The notes beneath the pieces are model-generated. The model made no database searches, was not told where the DNA came from, and saw only the letters and a list, made by a program, of their open reading frames with translations. From the NCBI GenBank assembly GCA_945859605.1, contig OX243811.1, positions 53,899,613-53,963,612 on the forward strand: a stretch of DNA of 64,000 nt, read 5' to 3'. The DNA is from Lumbricus rubellus. Lineage: Eukaryota; Annelida; Clitellata; Crassiclitellata; Lumbricidae. Position numbers and translations under genes: made by a program. Of the stretch, positions 1 through 12,190 are shown in pieces (positions within the stretch are counted from its first letter, which is position 1; every line of letters begins with the position of its first letter).

Positions 1-91
1 AGAAGGAAAACTGAGGATGAGAATGGAGTTAGCAATCGACGGATTCATTCTATCTGCATGTTGATCCGTTTCCGGTGACGTAGGAAAAATA

Positions 92-222
92 TGCTCAATA
101 TATATTTATATATATATATAATTTATATATATATATAATTTATACATGTATATAATTTATATATATATATAATATAATATAATATAATATATAATATAAT
201 TTATATAATATATATATATATA
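92..222. repeat. AT microsatellite
   Basis: Imperfect (AT)n tract with short AATATA and AATTTATAT interruptions. No gene-like content. Confidence 0.9.
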
Positions 223-289
223 TTTGTCGCCATTCAATCAGTTCCAAACCTCTACTCCTTCACCCTTTCTATTGACCTTATTATCCTGC

Positions 290-458
290 TCAGAATTCTG
301 CTCCTTTTGCTGCGCTTCCTCTTGTTCTTCTTTATGCGTTTCCTCTTCCTCATTTTCTTTCTCTTTCTCCTGCTCTACCTCCGACTCTTCTTCCTCTCCT
401 CTTCCTCCTCCTCTTCTTTCTCCTCCTATTCTTTCTCTACCTCCTACTTTTCTTTCTT

Positions 459-490
<32 letters not shown>
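290..490. repeat. Polypyrimidine (CTC/CTT) tract
   Basis: About 200 bases of almost pure C/T on the plus strand, ending in (TCC)n. Open frames across it give only Ser, Phe, Leu or Pro runs, or Arg and Glu runs on the other strand. They are composition artefacts, not genes. Confidence 0.85.
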
Positions 491-659
491 TCTACTGTTC
501 GATGCACTTCTCTTCGTGGTCGTCAACTGTTCTGTCCCGCCGTCCGTTCTGGGAATTCCGTCAACGGAACAGCTGGAGAGGAGAAGGGAGAAGGGAGAAG
601 AGAGAGAGGAGAAGGAAGAGTAGGGAAATGATGGACGACAGCAGCACTCAATAACAATG

Positions 660-1823
660 ACTGAGAGGCTCTTTTCGCAGCATGCAATGTACATGCATCC
701 TTGGTTGACATCTCGACAGTGCTTCACTTTGTCACGCTCTCTCTTTAATCTTATCAACATTCCTCTTCTCAGTTTCATCCTCCTCCCCTTTGCCCTTCTA
801 CTTCCCCTTTCCCTCTCCGCTTCCGCTTCCTCTTCCTCTTTGTCTATGCGCAATCTTCGCACACTTCGTACGCTTTCAGTTTTCTGTCTTTAACGCTTTC
901 TACTATATACATTTCTCGTCGGTAAAATCATCATTCGTCATTCTTTTGTCTCCCATCGTCATATCTCCTCTCCTCTTCTCTCCTCTTCTTTCCTCTGCTC
1001 TCATTTCCTCTCCTCTCCTCTCCGTCCTCTCTCCTCCTCTCTCATCTTCTCTTGCCTGTCACCTCCCGTGTCCATTCACATCTTTTCACCCTTTTTCTTC
1101 TGTTCGTCTCTTGCATTCTTTCTTTTCTACTTCTCATTCTTAATTGGCAGACTACTCTTTATTTTGTCCAAATGTTTCCACTACCTCTATCCTCCATTCT
1201 TGTTTTCTTCCATTACTTCATATGCCACTCCTATACGTCTTTTTATTCATTCCCTTAACTTGTTCTGTTTTTAATTTTTATCTATATTTTGTATAATCTT
1301 TTCTGTGAGTTTTACTGATATAATTTCTTTATTATTTTCCTCACTCATTATAACTCATATCTTTCATTGTCTATCCTTAGCATTACACCAAACAGCATAA
1401 CTGCGCGCGCACAGAGGGTGGAATGTGGAGGATCTAATCCTAAAGCAGGCGCCCACTCAAAGCATATAGGAAATATGACTTGTGAATGAAGGTCATTATT
1501 TTGAAGAATCTGCTGGAAGCTGTGAATAACTTGCAATAAAGCCAACTGCCTCCATCGCATCATTTATGGTCTCTTCTCTTCATCTTCTCTTCATCTTCTC
1601 TTCATCTTCTCTTCCTTCTTCTCTTCCTTCTTCTCTTCCTTTTATTTCTCATTTATTCATCGTCTTAACTTATCTTCTAATCTCATCCATTCGTCTCTCT
1701 TTAGTCCATACTTCATTCTTTCTTCCTCCATCTCTTTTTTCGTCCTCTCGCATTTCTTCTTCCCATATACTTCTCTTCCAATTCTTTCTTGCTCTTTTTC
1801 CTCACTTACTTACTTCTCCTCCT

Positions 1824-1857
<34 letters not shown>

Positions 1858-1900
1858 CTCCTCCTCCTCCTCCTACTCCTACTCTCCATCTCGCTCGTTG
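660..1900. other. Pyrimidine-biased DNA, no gene seen
   Basis: The plus strand stays C/T-rich. It holds a CTCTTCAT-type repeat near 1565-1640 and a (CTC)n run near 1817-1875. Stop codons are sparse because of composition. I see no conserved domain or convincing exon. Confidence 0.6.
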
Positions 1901-1904
1901 TCGT

Positions 1905-2004
1905 TCATAGATGATCCGACTGCGCAGCTGGTGGCATCTTCATTAATTCATCTGGTGTCTGCTGCTGTTGCTGCTGCTGCTGCTGCTGATGCTGATGCTG
2001 CTGC

Positions 2005-2054
<50 letters not shown>

Positions 2055-2162
2055 TTGCTGCTGGGAATCGATCGTCTTTAGATCGTCGTCGTCGTCGTCT
2101 CCATGAGTCTTCTTGTCTAATTTCCATTCTCCATTCTCATTCCAGTTTACAGTTGACGTCAC
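1905..2162 (-). CDS. Candidate poly-Gln terminal exon
   Basis: Minus-strand open frame. After a splice-acceptor-like TTTAGGCAG come a mixed stretch (VNWNENGEWKLDKKTHG), six Asp, LKTIDS, about 40 residues of mostly Gln with a few His, then TPDELMKMPPAAQSDHL and a TGA stop. The non-repetitive flanks look like protein rather than pure repeat, as in the Q-rich tails of transcriptional regulators. I do not recognise the family and no partner exon was found. The CAG/CTG tract also gives poly-Ala on the plus strand, so this could equally be a non-coding microsatellite. Confidence 0.3.
1950..2066. repeat. CTG/CAG trinucleotide repeat
   Basis: Interrupted (CTG)n on the plus strand with GTT and GAT variants. 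It underlies the poly-Gln candidate on the other strand. Confidence 0.85.
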
Positions 2163-2219
2163 TGCCTAAATGACAGTCGCTCCGGCGGATGACCTCCTCC
2201 TTCCACGTGGAAGAGATTC

Positions 2220-2300
2220 AGCAGCAGCAGCAGCAGCAGCGCTTCGATGGATGGATGGGGATGGATGGATGGAGAGGAGGAGAGGAAGGAGGAGGGAGAT
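2220..2300. repeat. CAG and GGAT microsatellites
   Basis: A short (CAG)n run is followed by (GGAT)n and GGA-rich sequence. Confidence 0.7.
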
Positions 2301-2319
2301 GTGCGGCTTCCGTGTTGAC

Positions 2320-5090
2320 TGATGCATACAACACGACGAACGTGTAAGCGTGTGATTGGTGGCTTGACGGCGCAGAGCGTTACAGTAATCACGACAGCGG
2401 CTGATTGGAATTGGACGCGAGAGGAGGGAGGGGTGTGCAGGGGAGGGGGTCAGAAAGGGTTCGGTTGTCGGCGATTGATTGTCAGATGGCGACCTCTCTG
2501 TCAGGAGCCGACCTGTCTGTCTCTGACAATTCGCTGGCGTTAATGCGAATGGTCGAGATTGATATAGGATATACGTATATTATGAGTAACGAAGCAACGA
2601 CAACGACGTTTTCCATCCCTCTTCATACATCCACCTCTCTCCATACATTCCTCTCTCCATCCTTACATCTCCATATACTCCTCTTCATCCATCCCTTTCA
2701 TCCATCTCTTCCTTTCACCTCTCTCTATCCATCCATTGTCATAGCCATGCGGCACAATATACATGTACATGTAGTCTATAGCAGCACGATTGACTTCATG
2801 CGGCAATTCGATTCGATAATCGACCCCACATTCTATACATAGCCACGCGACATTTGACCTTGCTGCATAATATATAACATGTTGTTATAACATATAACAT
2901 GTCATTATGTGCGTATATATGCGTGTCTGTAATACTCTGTATGTATGCATTTATGAATGTTGTATGTAGGCTATTATAGGCCATGAATTCGATAATCCCT
3001 CACAATGATAATATCCATTTATCTGCATATTTATGAATGAGTATATTTCCCGTTCCAACCAGGTTCTTCCTTTCTCATCTTCTGTTCTTCAACTCTTGCC
3101 TCTGTCTTACGAAGAGAAGATCCATGTTGACATCACCAATGCTCATCTTTCATGCTTCTCGCTGATCTGCAATAAAACTCTCACTCATCAGTTTTAAGAA
3201 CAACCTTAGTTTGTTTGAAACATAAAAATGAAGATGCCCTTTCAGAAATGCTTCTCACTCTTTCTGTGATCCAGAGTTCTTGCTTCTCTTTATCCCTTAT
3301 CAGATTATACTTCTCAAATAAAGCCTTAAAAATTTGAAATATTAAACTCTTTTGAATTTTTTTTATTGTAGGTTAAACACGTGGTTCACGCCGACATTAA
3401 CATAAAGAGTTAAAAATTAAACAATTGACTATGAAGTGTAGGCTACTTAATTACATATTGTAGGGCCTATTTTAAAATGATTGCCTATAGCCCTCGGCCT
3501 ATAAAAAAAATTGATAGTAAAATCTGTTATATATTTCATTTCATTTTAATAGGCCTAAATTTGTTTTGCTGTGCTTCTTATTTCTTAAACGACTATGTTA
3601 AAACTATTAAATAGTGATGTAAATTAGCTGAAACTTTGGAAGTGCAAAGACAACATAAGGAACATCAGACAAAAAACAAATGAAAGGAAATAATTACAGA
3701 ATAAATTAATAAATAAGGTTACATGCAAGAAAAACAAACGGAAAGCGTGACAACTAGGCCTACTATAAAACAACTTGTACAAGAAGGGTATTTTTCTTGA
3801 AAGAAAAACAACGTAAAACGTTCGCAACAACGGCTGTCCACAGCAACGCAAAAATTAAGCCAAGACCAGAAAGATTATAGTCCTATCGCAAAAGAATAAA
3901 TAATAACAAATAATTAGGATCTCATTCTCGTCCTCATTTAAGCCGTATAAGCGCTTCTGAAACGATGCATTTGACCTCCAGGCAATTTGTTTTGGGAAAT
4001 CTGCATTGATTACCGGACACTCAACCCAGCGTCCTTCTTATTATCCTACATCCAAATACGATTTTCTCTTCGCTAATGATTTTCTATTGGTCATGAATAT
4101 CTCCATTCGGCTGCTCGCCTTCCTTTTGTCGGCGATTGCCTCTATATTCAACGTTCTCAAGACGCATCTTCATTGATGACCGACTTTATTATCATCATTG
4201 TTCTATGTATAATAATTTGACCATTCAATGGTCATTGTTCTTATCTGCACATTCCACACGACTTTTGACGAAAATAATATTCGATTGTCTACCAAGACAC
4301 TTGCAATGCACCAAATGGCGCCCCACTCTACGGTCCATTCTACATTACAGCCCAATCAGCAATGGTTCAGCCACAAGCAGGAACATTGCACTCAACAAGA
4401 ATTATTTCATTAGAATTATGCTTTTTCATTAGTGCAGCCGAACCTGGATAATTTGGATTTTTTGGGGAGGGGGGCGATGGTACTGAAGTAAAAACACTTA
4501 TAATAACAGAAAAACTTCTGATTTTCAAAACAAGAAAAATGTATTCGCAGCAAGCAATTAGCTGTCGAAGTATACGGCAATCAGATCTTGCTTGTTTGTG
4601 GTTCTTTCCCCCCCTTCAGACACCAGTTCTCCAAAAATAATACGGGTTATGTTTACCTAAAAATACCTTTATTTCTCTAATAGGGGCCTACATGCGAAAC
4701 TTCGAAAGTTTTTTGTTCAAATCAAAATAATCACTGTAATTGAAAAATGGCTAAACAGCTTTTAAATGTAAAAAATACATATGGGCGCCTCCTAGATTTT
4801 TAACCGACAGGCAACTCCATGCTTTGCTTTGCCTGTGATTAGACCATCACTGCTGTTTATGAGTTGTAGATTTTGTTTAATTTTTACTTATGCATAAATA
4901 AATGTTATATATAATCATAAATTATGAATGTATATTATATGGACTAAAATTAGATTTCATCAGTCGATGTAAATGAGGACAAAACTATAGTCCCGTATAT
5001 TAATGTATGAAAACACGGTTGAATTAATGCATCACATCAATAAACAAAAATTGTGTTTCTGGAGCCTCGGAAAATGGAAACACTGCTTCT
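2320..5090. other. AT-rich intergenic DNA, no gene seen
   Basis: Short open frames only, without recognisable domains or supported splice structure. It contains scattered TAGGCCTA palindromes (for example near 3551 and 3755) and a G-run near 4465. I see no RNA gene. Confidence 0.55.
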
Positions 5091-5112
5091 GGTGCTGCTG
5101 CTGGCCTGCTGA

Positions 5113-5204
5113 TGATGATAATAATAATAATAATGATGTTAATGCTGCAGATGGTGATAATGATGATGATGATGATGATCAATGATCGGATGAGTCTTTT
5201 GTTC

Positions 5205-5235
<31 letters not shown>
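5113..5235. repeat. Trinucleotide cluster (AAT, GAT, CTG)
   Basis: Consecutive (AAT)n, (GAT)n and (CTG)n runs. Poly-Ile, poly-Met, poly-His and poly-Ala frames across them are artefacts. Confidence 0.85.
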
Positions 5236-5239
5236 CAGC

Positions 5240-6318
5240 ATCCGTACAATGTACGGCATCCCAGCTTCTGCCATCGTCGTCCATTATAGCCATTAATCCG
5301 ATTACCGACGACGGACGACGGCTTATAATTATTTGTAAATGCTAATTGCAAGAATTAGTTGGTATGCAACCAGGCACCATTTTTGACGCATAAATGTCTC
5401 GATAGGAGAGTCCGAAAAGATTAAAGGTCTAAATAAATCAGCAAGTATACGGTGTAAGTGTAATTATCATGACAAAATAGAAGTCAAACTCACGGTTGAG
5501 TCAAATGATAGGTGTTGCAAAGTAAGTATTGACCCATACGGCACTTGTATACCTGGATACTCACGATTGAGTATGTGGTACAAGACAAAATTAATACAAT
5601 GTGCACGTTCGGTCATTTAACAACGCCTTCGTAGACTTACTATAAACGATGATAGGACCATACATTGGCTATCGATAATTTACGTATAAGAAGAAATATA
5701 AATTCCTTGACTTAGTATTTCTCAACCTTCGGAAAATCGATCATTAAACATAAAACCCTCCACTTTCAAATGGAATCTAGGTGTTGAACTCGTATCGTAT
5801 ATTCTGCCACTCTGCCCGTAATCCCACAAAGGACAGATCACACAGTCATGCACGATCTGAAGCATGGGACACTTTCTTCATACAGGGCGGGCGCAACTTG
5901 AGCCTAGTGAAAAACAAAGAGGAATCGGAAATTTTTTACAAGCCACAACTTACGTCGAGAGCCTATAGAGGGCAACTTCCGCCCGAGAGGGGAAGCCGCA
6001 CGGGAGGCCGGGAGAGGAAAGGAGAGAAGAATCGAGCATCGTTGTTTGGGTTCGGATCCCTAGAAGCCTCTGATCTGAAGACAAGTCGCCGCTGGTATTT
6101 TCTGTTTTAGGCCCTAATTCTGGTTCCAAATTATATTTCCTAGTAAAATAGATAGACCTTGGTTAGGTGTGCGTAAATAACTTGCATTCCAATCCGTTGC
6201 ATGGAATCTAACTTTCTATCCGACTTCAGCCACTGCACTAACATAATTATTTAGAAACAATTGCACTTATGGTAAAAGCGGACTGTAAGTCTTCAGCCTT
6301 TCATAGGAAAAGGAACCA

Positions 6319-6320
<2 letters not shown>
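5240..6320. other. Unassigned DNA, no supported gene
   Basis: A 109-codon open frame at 5781-6110 (+) is not low-complexity, but it has no recognisable domain, splice partner or Kozak context. I do not call it a gene. Confidence 0.45.

Positions 6321-6321
<1 letters not shown>

Positions 6322-6387
<66 letters not shown>
6322..6387. repeat. AT microsatellite
   Basis: Pure (AT)n immediately left of the mariner-type element at 6395. Confidence 0.95.
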
Positions 6388-6389
<2 letters not shown>

Positions 6390-6394
6390 CTATA

Positions 6395-7617
6395 GGGTGT
6401 CTCGATAGGTCGTGAACGATTTTGAATGCAGACAAATATATGTTATGCACAATATAACGTGGAAAGTTTTATACTGGCGGATAGGTTATTCAAATGAAAA
6501 TGTTTATATAAAAAAATTAGATCACTAGCTCACTTAATAAAATTGTAGCGCCAATATCCGTGACGTCATCAAATTCGTGCCAAATAAACGTCAAGTTAAG
6601 CCGCAAACAATATTATTGTACGACCATCATTGTTAATCCACACATAAATGACATAATTAATTAATACAAATTAGCATTTAGTATTTAATAATGTTTCCTT
6701 TACTCTTTAATACATCCTCAAGTCGATTAGTCATCGAGCAAATAGATTTTTCAGAGTTGTCAGAGGTAGGCCTATTGATGTCCATGCCTTAGAAAGCCGA
6801 CATTTTAAGGTCGTTTGGGGTTCGGTATCGGCATAAACAGTTGCCGCCATAATACTGCAAACATTTTCCATTGGTGACAAATCCGGCGAATTAGACAGCC
6901 AGTCCCTCGGTGAGATGTAGGCTATCCATTGATATTCTTGTTCAACCATTCGACTGAGGCCTTTGATGTGTGTGCACGTGCACCGTCTTGTTGAAATAAT
7001 CCTTCGCCGTTATTACGAAACATTTTTGTGGCTGTGAACTGAGCGCATAGGCTACAGCCTACTGCACTTCCCTGGAATGCGGTTTGACCTCTTTCTCCTG
7101 TATCTCATTGATGTAATAAGTCGAAGTGACTGAAATTTTATTTTGAATGATATGAGGTTTTGTTAATCCAACTGTTTATGTCAAACCCGAACCCCAGACA
7201 CTGAACACCTTAAAACGTCGGCTTCGTAAGGCATGGACATCGATAGGCCTAGCCTACCTCTGACAACTCTGAAAAATCTATTTGGCTCGATTACTAATCG
7301 ACTTGAGGCTGTAATAAAGAGTATAGGAAACATTATTAAATACTAAATGCTAATATGTTTTAATTAGTTATGTGTGGATTAACAATGATGGTCGTACAAT
7401 ATTGTTTGCGGCTTAACTTGACGTTTATTTTGCACGAATTTGATGACGTCACGGATATTGGCGCTACAATTTTATTAAGTGAGCTAGTGATCTAATTTTT
7501 TTATATAAACATTTTCATTTGAATAACCTATCCGCCAGTATAAAACTTTCCACAATATAATGTGTGTAACATATATTCGTTTGCATTCAAAATCGTTCAC
7601 GACCTATCGAGACACCC
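6395..7617 (-). mobile_element. Tc1/mariner-type fold-back element
   Basis: The ends are inverted copies starting GGGTGTCTCGATAGGTCG and are flanked by a TA dinucleotide on each side (6393-6394 and 7618-7619), the Tc1/mariner target-site hallmark. The inverted arms are unusually long: about 440 bases on each side (6395-6839 and roughly 7180-7617), with a central spacer of about 340 bases. Both arms carry the C-terminal codons of the same transposase on opposite strands, each reading outward (KAWTSIGL in both). The element therefore looks like two 3' halves joined head to head. Substitutions and small indels show it is old and inactive. Confidence 0.85.
6722..7005 (-). pseudogene. Tc1/mariner transposase C-terminal remnant
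   Basis: On the minus strand the second catalytic Asp region reads FQQDGARAHTSKASVEWLNK. It is followed by DWLSNSPDLSPMENVCSIM, which has the catalytic Glu and the Ser-Pro-Asp motif of DDE transposases. Then comes the C-terminal LSKAWTSIGLPLTTLKNLF. The N-terminal DNA-binding domain and first Asp are absent, and frame breaks are present. A mirrored copy of the last roughly 30 codons lies in the right arm on the plus strand. Confidence 0.75.
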
Positions 7618-7619
7618 TA

Positions 7620-8060
7620 TATATGTCAACTTGCGCTCCGTCGTTATTCTCGGTCTGATGCAGCTACATAAATTGTCGCATTTGAGTAGCCTATATGGGA
7701 ATGCAAGTCAGCGTTAAACGCAGTCAATACCGAAGACTTACTACACAGTCATGTCAAAGCAGTTACTTCGGTGATTAAATTTCTGGAGACAGGAGCTACA
7801 TTGTGAATATATCCTGTTATAACATGCGACTCCTCTTTCCTCTTATTGCTCTTTTAGTATTTCTTATCTTTTATAATTTGCATGAGGATCTTTGAAGATG
7901 CTGCTGCTAATGCACTTAAGCTTAAGACCTTGCCACCTGTGCACCTTTCCCTGTGGCAAGGCCCATGCACATTTGCACATGAATCATTTCATGCACATTC
8001 ACGGTTTCTCACGCGTAGGCAGGCTGCATTGAGAAATTGAACACTAAGCGTCATATAGGC
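7620..8060. other. No feature seen
   Basis: Unique-looking sequence between two mobile elements. It has no open frame of note and no repeat structure that I can support. Confidence 0.5.
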
Positions 8061-8062
8061 CT

Positions 8063-8634
8063 ACTCTAGACGGTTCCACGACCACTGGTTCACCGACAAC
8101 TGGTTCACGACAATTGTTTATTGGAGCTGGATTAATGAAAATAGTCTTGTTCAAACTGGAGCTGGATTGATGAAAATATTATTGCTTAAATTGGAGCTGG
8201 ATTGGTAAAAATGTTCTTGCTTAAACTGGAGCTGTATTGATGAAAATGTTCTTGCTCAAATTGGAACTGGATTGATGAAAAACGCTCGTGAAATGGAAGT
8301 TGAATAATGGTATTTTATATCTGAAATATAAGCTGTATTAATGAATAGAATGATTGATAAATGGAAGCTGGATTAGTGATTTTCATCCATGTATTTCAAC
8401 ATGCATCCAGCTACCATTTCTCAAGCGCTTTATCAGTAATACGGGTTCCATTTCTCAAGCGTTATTTTTGTCAATCCAGCTTCTATTTCACCTACAGGTC
8501 TAATGAACCTTCATTCAGCTTCCATTTGCCATTTTTCGGCGAGCCATTAATATTGTCGTGAACCAATTGTAGTGAACCAGTTGTCGGTGAACGAATTGTC
8601 CGTAAACCAGTCCCTGCAGAACAGTTCTAGGCTT
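8063..8634. mobile_element. Fold-back element with GGTTCACCGACAACT ends
   Basis: The left end has CTGGTTCACCGACAACTGG then GTTCACGACAATTG. The right end carries the same modules inverted (GTCGTGAACCAATTG, CCAGTTGTCGGTGAAC). Inside the left half is a roughly 35-bp tandem repeat built on GGAGCTGGATTGATGAAAA. The right half has the same repeat reversed (TCAATCCAGCTTCTATTTC). It codes for nothing. I infer a non-autonomous fold-back DNA transposon. The exact ends and target duplication are uncertain. Confidence 0.6.
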
Positions 8635-8833
8635 AGAAATAAGCTTCTAGGCCTACATCCTGGTTACGGAAAGCAATTGCAATTTTTATTATTGGAACGC
8701 TGTTTCGCCTTGGTCTTGTTTTGCATGAGAACAGGAAATTAATTTTAATCTGTGTGGGAAAAAGAACTTCCCAAGTCAATATCTGGGCATCTGGGCATGC
8801 AAAACGGACTCGAGCCTTCACTTGCTGTCTCCG

Positions 8834-8943
8834 GACAACCCCCACCCTCTTTGACATGGCGCAACGATCGTGAATAAGCTGGCGCCCTGCGTTTAGCGGC
8901 TAAATAGCGCTTTAAACATTTCGAGATTAGGATTACGATGGTA
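8834..8943 (+). repeat. Dispersed repeat family X, copy 1
   Basis: About 110 bases with the core TCGTGAATAA, then TGGCGCCCTGCGTTT, then TAGCGCTTTAA and GAGATTAGGATTACGAT. Related copies in the same orientation lie at 36081 and 47494. The family is unknown. The GCGCTTTA part resembles LINE/SINE tails in this window. Confidence 0.6.
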
Positions 8944-8949
8944 AGTACC

Positions 8950-9980
8950 ACCTGTACTTTCGAAAGCCAGCTGGTAGATCTAAATTGTATGCAACAAGCA
9001 ATTCCTCATACCCAGTCGATCAATATATGCATATATCATATATGTAAGCATATATATCCATATTCTTTGGAAATCCTCTCTTAAAACAATAGTCTACAAA
9101 TCATTCGACAGTATTTTTGTCTCATAAATCTCCATGCAGCAATTGTCCGCCAAAGCGTTGCATTAGCTGGAAAGCCACCGAAGTATTAGTATACTCAAGG
9201 GACTTATGAAAGCTGGAGTGTGTGTGTGTGTTTGTGATTATGCAGTAAATTCTATGCACATGTGCCAACATTCACTCTGCACATAGTATAATAAATAGAG
9301 TCACTTCATTCACTTGCAGCTGTGAAATGACCGCCGGGTAAAACCTGTCGGCAGGTCAACGAAAACAATGAAAACAAAAGAACAATAACTCTTCCATCTA
9401 TCCATCCAACTCATTTAACACATCCAATCATTTGTTCCTCCATCCTTCAACCTGTCTATATCCTTCCACCAAACATTAGCCTCTACAAAGTCTAAACAGA
9501 GTCTGCATTTTTGACCCTCTGTAAAGGGATCCCGTAGCGTAAGTCTTAAACATTTTGTTTAGGCCTATGGATTCCGAGTGGATATCTGCACATTTAAAAA
9601 AAATACCGTAGTATTAAGTTTTAGGTAAATAATTAGGACTTTTTAGGAGCCTATCGTAAAATAAAATAAAATATTGTAAAACATGTTATGCAACTAAATG
9701 AACTTCAAATGCTCTAATAGGCCTATCAGTTCGGAATATTCATAACAACCTTCGTGTTTCGTTCGTGTTTTTATCTCAGTTACCATTGCATAGATACACA
9801 AAGTGTATGTATCTGGGTCAACACAGTAAATATTAGTTTTCGTCAACAGTTCTCCTCCTTTATCGCTCTTTTTTCTCGGTCACAAATGGCAACTAAATCT
9901 AGGAATTTCCTTGTCTTATAAGATATAACCTATAGTTTGACCTGACTTTCGTAATATTTATGGCTGCATGACATCGTCTT
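8950..9980. other. Intergenic DNA, no gene seen
   Basis: Short (GT)n near 9222-9232 and TAGGCCTA palindromes near 9562 and 9718. No coding signal. Confidence 0.5.
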
Positions 9981-9989
9981 ACGGTGGCT

Positions 9990-10756
9990 CATGGGCGCCC
10001 GCAGAAATTTTTGCAGGGGGGGGGCAAAAAAGTTTCGATGAAAAATGCAAAGTTGGAAATTAAGAACACGAGTATATTTCAGTGAGGTTTCTTAATGCAA
10101 ATTTTTCAGTTTCATTTTGTGTATCAGTTTAATATGAATTAAGCTTAGCTTTTTTAGTGTGAAGAAATGTGTTAAAATCTTTTAAAAGTAGCTGTTAAAA
10201 GTGGGTTCCTGAAGCGGCGCTGTAATATTATAGACTAAGTCCATTGAATGAATGAATAAATAAGCGAAAAATAGGTGTCAGTTTTCAAGGTGCAAGTGTT
10301 CCTCCAGCTACTTCTATATTGTAATAATAATTTCTAAACTTCTAAAACGCCGCTTGAAAGCCACTGTTGAGAAATTATAAATTTTTACATTGGCATTGAT
10401 TTTATAGCTTATTGATATTTAAATTTGTGCAGTTGTGAAAGGTTGCATTACAGCCATAATCGATAGGCCTACTATTTGCATGGGCGCCCGCCGGAGGGTT
10501 AAAAGCCAATGGTCATTGTTCCAGCTTTTAGCAAGATATTGATATTGCCAGGCAGAAAATTAAAAGCATATTTAGTTCTACAGAGATTTTTAAACATAGA
10601 TTTATGACTTTCACTGTGTCTATTGTTCGTACCATTAGTGCTTTAATGCGAAGAAATTTGTTAAAAACCCAAAAGTAGTAGTTAGAAAAATAAGTTTCAA
10701 TTTTCCAGGGGGGGGGCAAGTGCCCCCCCCCTTGCCCCTATGTGCGGGCGCCCATG
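9990..10756. mobile_element. Non-autonomous hAT element
   Basis: Perfect terminal inverted repeats CATGGGCGCCCGCA/TGCGGGCGCCCATG lie inside a perfect 8-bp target duplication CGGTGGCT (9982-9989 and 10757-10764), diagnostic of the hAT superfamily. Subterminal G-runs flank AT-rich non-coding DNA. A third copy of the terminus (CATGGGCGCCCGCCGG, near 10479) lies inside, suggesting a nested or partly duplicated element. There is no transposase. Confidence 0.9.
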
Positions 10757-11037
10757 CGGTGGCTCTAATCTTAATTCATTGCAAGAACCACATCGCTCTC
10801 ACACGCAATTATTGTCTCTTCTTCTCGTACTGATTTTTCCTGGCGTCAAAGTTTCTTTTAACTGTCGCATCACTTGCTATCAACTATGCTGTGTGGTAAC
10901 TGTGCCGTAAGCAACAGGAAGGGCACACCAGAAAAACGACTTTGCCAACTTAATAATATCTTTTAAATCACTTGTCCCTGCAGGCTGGACAACATTCATC
11001 CGCGCATCCATCAGACTCAAAAATAAGATCGACGCAT

Positions 11038-11440
11038 CCCAAGATTCACACATCCATCAATCCATCTATCCATCTATCCATGCATCCATGCATCCATGCA
11101 TCCATGCATCCATACATCCATCCATCCATAAATCCATCCATCCGGATGTTCAGTAAGGATGAGTCGCTGACTTCTGCCTCCCTTAACCATGCATCCCGCT
11201 CCTACAAATCCTTCCAGTTCAGCAACCCTCCATTTCTCCCTCCCTTCCTCTCTCCCTCCTTCCTTCGCTCCTTCTCACCCTCTATTCCTGCTTCCTTCCT
11301 TTCCTCCTTCCCTCCTTCCCTCCTTCCCTCGTTCCTTTCCTCCATCTTCCTTCCTTTCCTCCATCTTCCTTTCCTCCACCTTTTTTCCTTCCCTTCTTCC
11401 TTCGTCCCCCGCTGTCACTGCTGCTGCTGCTGCTGCTGCG
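11038..11440. repeat. CATC and CCTTC repeats
   Basis: (CATC)n/(CATG)n near 11050-11135, (CCTTC)n near 11240-11400, and a short (CTG)n near 11418. Confidence 0.8.
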
Positions 11441-11471
11441 TCCAATGATCCTTCCTTCCTCAACAGCATAG

Positions 11472-11472
11472 A

Positions 11473-11523
<51 letters not shown>

Positions 11524-11596
11524 TATATAATATATAATAATATATATAATATATATACATATATATGTATATATAATATATATATATATGTATATA
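11472..11596. repeat. AT microsatellite
   Basis: (AT)n with AATATATA interruptions. Confidence 0.9.
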
Positions 11597-11701
11597 AGTT
11601 ACAGAAGACGAAGCATAAATCAGAATGACAACACTGCAGACGCCGTCGTCGTTTTCACCCGTCGCTTCGTCTACGACGGCAACGCGCTTGCCTTTTACAC
11701 A

Positions 11702-12190
11702 GATGCACAGACAGACAGACACATAGACAGACGGACGGACGGACAGAGAGGCAGACTGACGCACGGACAGGCAGACTGACAAACAAACAGACAGATAGAC
11801 GGACGGACATACAGACATACAGATAGTCTGGAGCAGACAAACTTACAGATAGAGAGGCAGACTGACGCACGGACAGATTGGCGGGTGAAAGAAACGGACG
11901 AAAACACACTCGTTGACAATCACAGGCAGACACACAGAAAGTCATCTTGACAGATATAGACACACACACACACATACACTATTACACATACGCGTACGCA
12001 CATACAGACAGATAAATCGATTTCAAGATGGCTGTCGATGCGATGAACACTAATTGCAAGCGCTTTCCTGTCTCCGTCTGGGCTGCTTCTTCGTCCTTCC
12101 CCCTCTCCCACCCACCCACCCCATGTACCCGCCGATCAGTCAATCTCCCCTCTCTTCCCTCCCTCCCTCCCTCCCTCCCTCCTCGGTGTC
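11702..12190. repeat. CAGA/GACG, CACA and CCTC microsatellites
   Basis: Degenerate (CAGA)n/(GGAC)n at 11702-11880, (CA)n at 11960-12010 and (CCTC)n near 12150-12182. Poly-Ser/Val/Cys frames on the minus strand are artefacts. Confidence 0.75.

Noticed and set aside
5781..6110. 109-codon plus-strand ORF
   Set aside because: Not repetitive, but no domain, splice signal or start context supports it. Length is within chance expectation.
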